DNA from: Chitinophaga sancti
Lineage (GTDB): Bacteria; Bacteroidota; Bacteroidia; Chitinophagales; Chitinophagaceae
DNA: 64,000 nucleotides
Direction of reading: 5' to 3'
Assembly: GCF_034087045.1 (NCBI RefSeq)
Contig: NZ_CP139247.1
Coordinates: 6,474,001 to 6,538,000, forward strand
A model generated the notes under the pieces. That model worked only from the letters and a program-made list of their open reading frames with translations. It ran no database searches and was not told where the DNA came from. Positions 63,481 through 64,000 of the stretch are shown here, one piece after another (within the stretch, counting starts at the first letter, position 1; the number at the start of each line of letters is the position of its first letter). Position numbers and translations under genes: made by a program.

Positions 63481-64000
63481 ATGTTGCGTAAACTTATAGT
63501 ATTGCTGTTGATCCCTTTATTCAGTTACGGGCAGGAAGATAAAAGTCTGATAGAACTGGGGGACGAAGCATTTGCAAGACAGGAATATGCAGATGCGGCC
63601 AAATTGTATGGCCAGTTAGCCGACAGGAAAGGGAAAAAGGCTCCATTGGCCTTACTGGACAAAACAGCAAATTGTTATGTGGCAATGGCGAGGTTTGAAG
63701 AAGCGGGTTATTGGTATTTCAGGATGTTGCAGCATCCCGGTTGTCCTTCGGCAGTAAATGTATTCTATGGGGAGACACAGATGAATATGGAACATTATGA
63801 TTCAGCTAAAAAATACATTGCATTGTATACTACATCAAATACAGATAGTATGCAATGGAAGAACAGACTATTGGCAGGTTGTGATAGTGGGGTGCTTTGG
63901 AAAAGCGATTCGCGCTCCATGGCATTAGAGAATATTAAGGAACTGAGCACGCCTGGTGCTGATTGGATCAGTGGTGTGGTAAAAGATGGATTACTGCTGG
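63481..64000 (+). CDS. PorE-like OmpA-family protein, N-terminal part (cut by the window)
   Basis: An open frame from the ATG at 63481 to the end of the window without a stop. It has a signal peptide (L-I-V-L-L-L-I-P-L-F-S-Y-G-Q) and TPR-like repeats (Y-A-D-A-A-K-L-Y-G-Q-L-A-D; R-F-E-E-A-G-Y-W-Y-F-R-M-L). Proteins with this start next to PorP/SprF usually continue with WD40-like and OmpA domains (PorE of T9SS). It is twelve bases downstream of the PorP-like gene. The rest is not visible. Confidence 0.8.
   Translation, partial: MLRKLIVLLLIPLFSYGQEDKSLIELGDEAFARQEYADAAKLYGQLADRKGKKAPLALLDKTANCYVAMARFEEAGYWYFRMLQHPGCPSAVNVFYGETQMNMEHYDSAKKYIALYTTSNTDSMQWKNRLLAGCDSGVLWKSDSRSMALENIKELSTPGADWISGVVKDGLLL

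Noticed and set aside
1..64000. Insertion sequences, tRNA or rRNA genes
   Set aside because: I found no transposase ORF with a DDE-type pattern and no cloverleaf or rRNA signature while reading; a dedicated scan (tRNAscan, ISfinder) was not possible.

Overview
The window looks like a chromosomal piece of a Bacteroidota genome, most likely Chitinophaga or a close relative. The evidence is a SusC/SusD glycan-uptake locus, type IX secretion (T9SS) substrates with type A and type B sorting domains, PorP/SprF and PorE-like genes, many AraC regulators, TAnnTTTG-like promoter elements, and no Shine-Dalgarno bias. Genus assignment is inference; no rRNA or tRNA gene was seen.

Layout. (1) 0.1-4.9 kb: hydrolase, AraC regulator, unknown protein, divergent MdaB-type reductase/LysR pair, truncated DinB gene. 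(2) 5.0-7.6 kb: three tandem tail-collar (MdpB-like) proteins and a formyltransferase. (3) 7.6-12.6 kb: a lasso-peptide gene cluster with two small precursor genes, asparagine-synthetase-like cyclase, transglutaminase-like protease, HPr-kinase-like enzyme, PqqD-like leader-binding protein and a nucleotidyltransferase. The precursors are 41 and 42 residues and carry 15-residue cores with a predicted Gly1-Asp8 ring. (4) 12.7-28 kb: regulators and small oxidoreductases, with several decayed genes (an SDR, a FAD monooxygenase, an AraC tail relic), a long palindrome and small unknown secreted proteins. (5) 28.0-47.1 kb: a fucose-oriented polysaccharide utilization locus: AraC regulator, SusC, SusD, two surface lipoproteins with DUF5000-like ends, GH95 fucosidase, L-fuconate dehydratase, sodium symporter, L-fucose-dehydrogenase-like SDR, a clan GH-D-like glycosidase and an amidohydrolase. 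(6) 47.4-48.2 kb: a subclass B3 metallo-beta-lactamase with the GOB-like Gln substitution. (7) 48.5-64 kb: a 3.3-thousand-residue T9SS adhesin with exactly 29 repeats of 216 bp, then a Calx-beta/DUF11/CHU_C protein, a PorP/SprF-like protein and the start of a PorE-like gene.

The two most interesting themes are the lasso-peptide cluster and a recurrent structural oddity. At five gene boundaries, short tandem duplications (50, about 182, 90, 71 and 67 bp) copy the end of one gene and/or the start of the next. Three of them place decoy start codons and micro-ORFs directly ahead of a real gene, and one appears to have produced the two lasso precursors.
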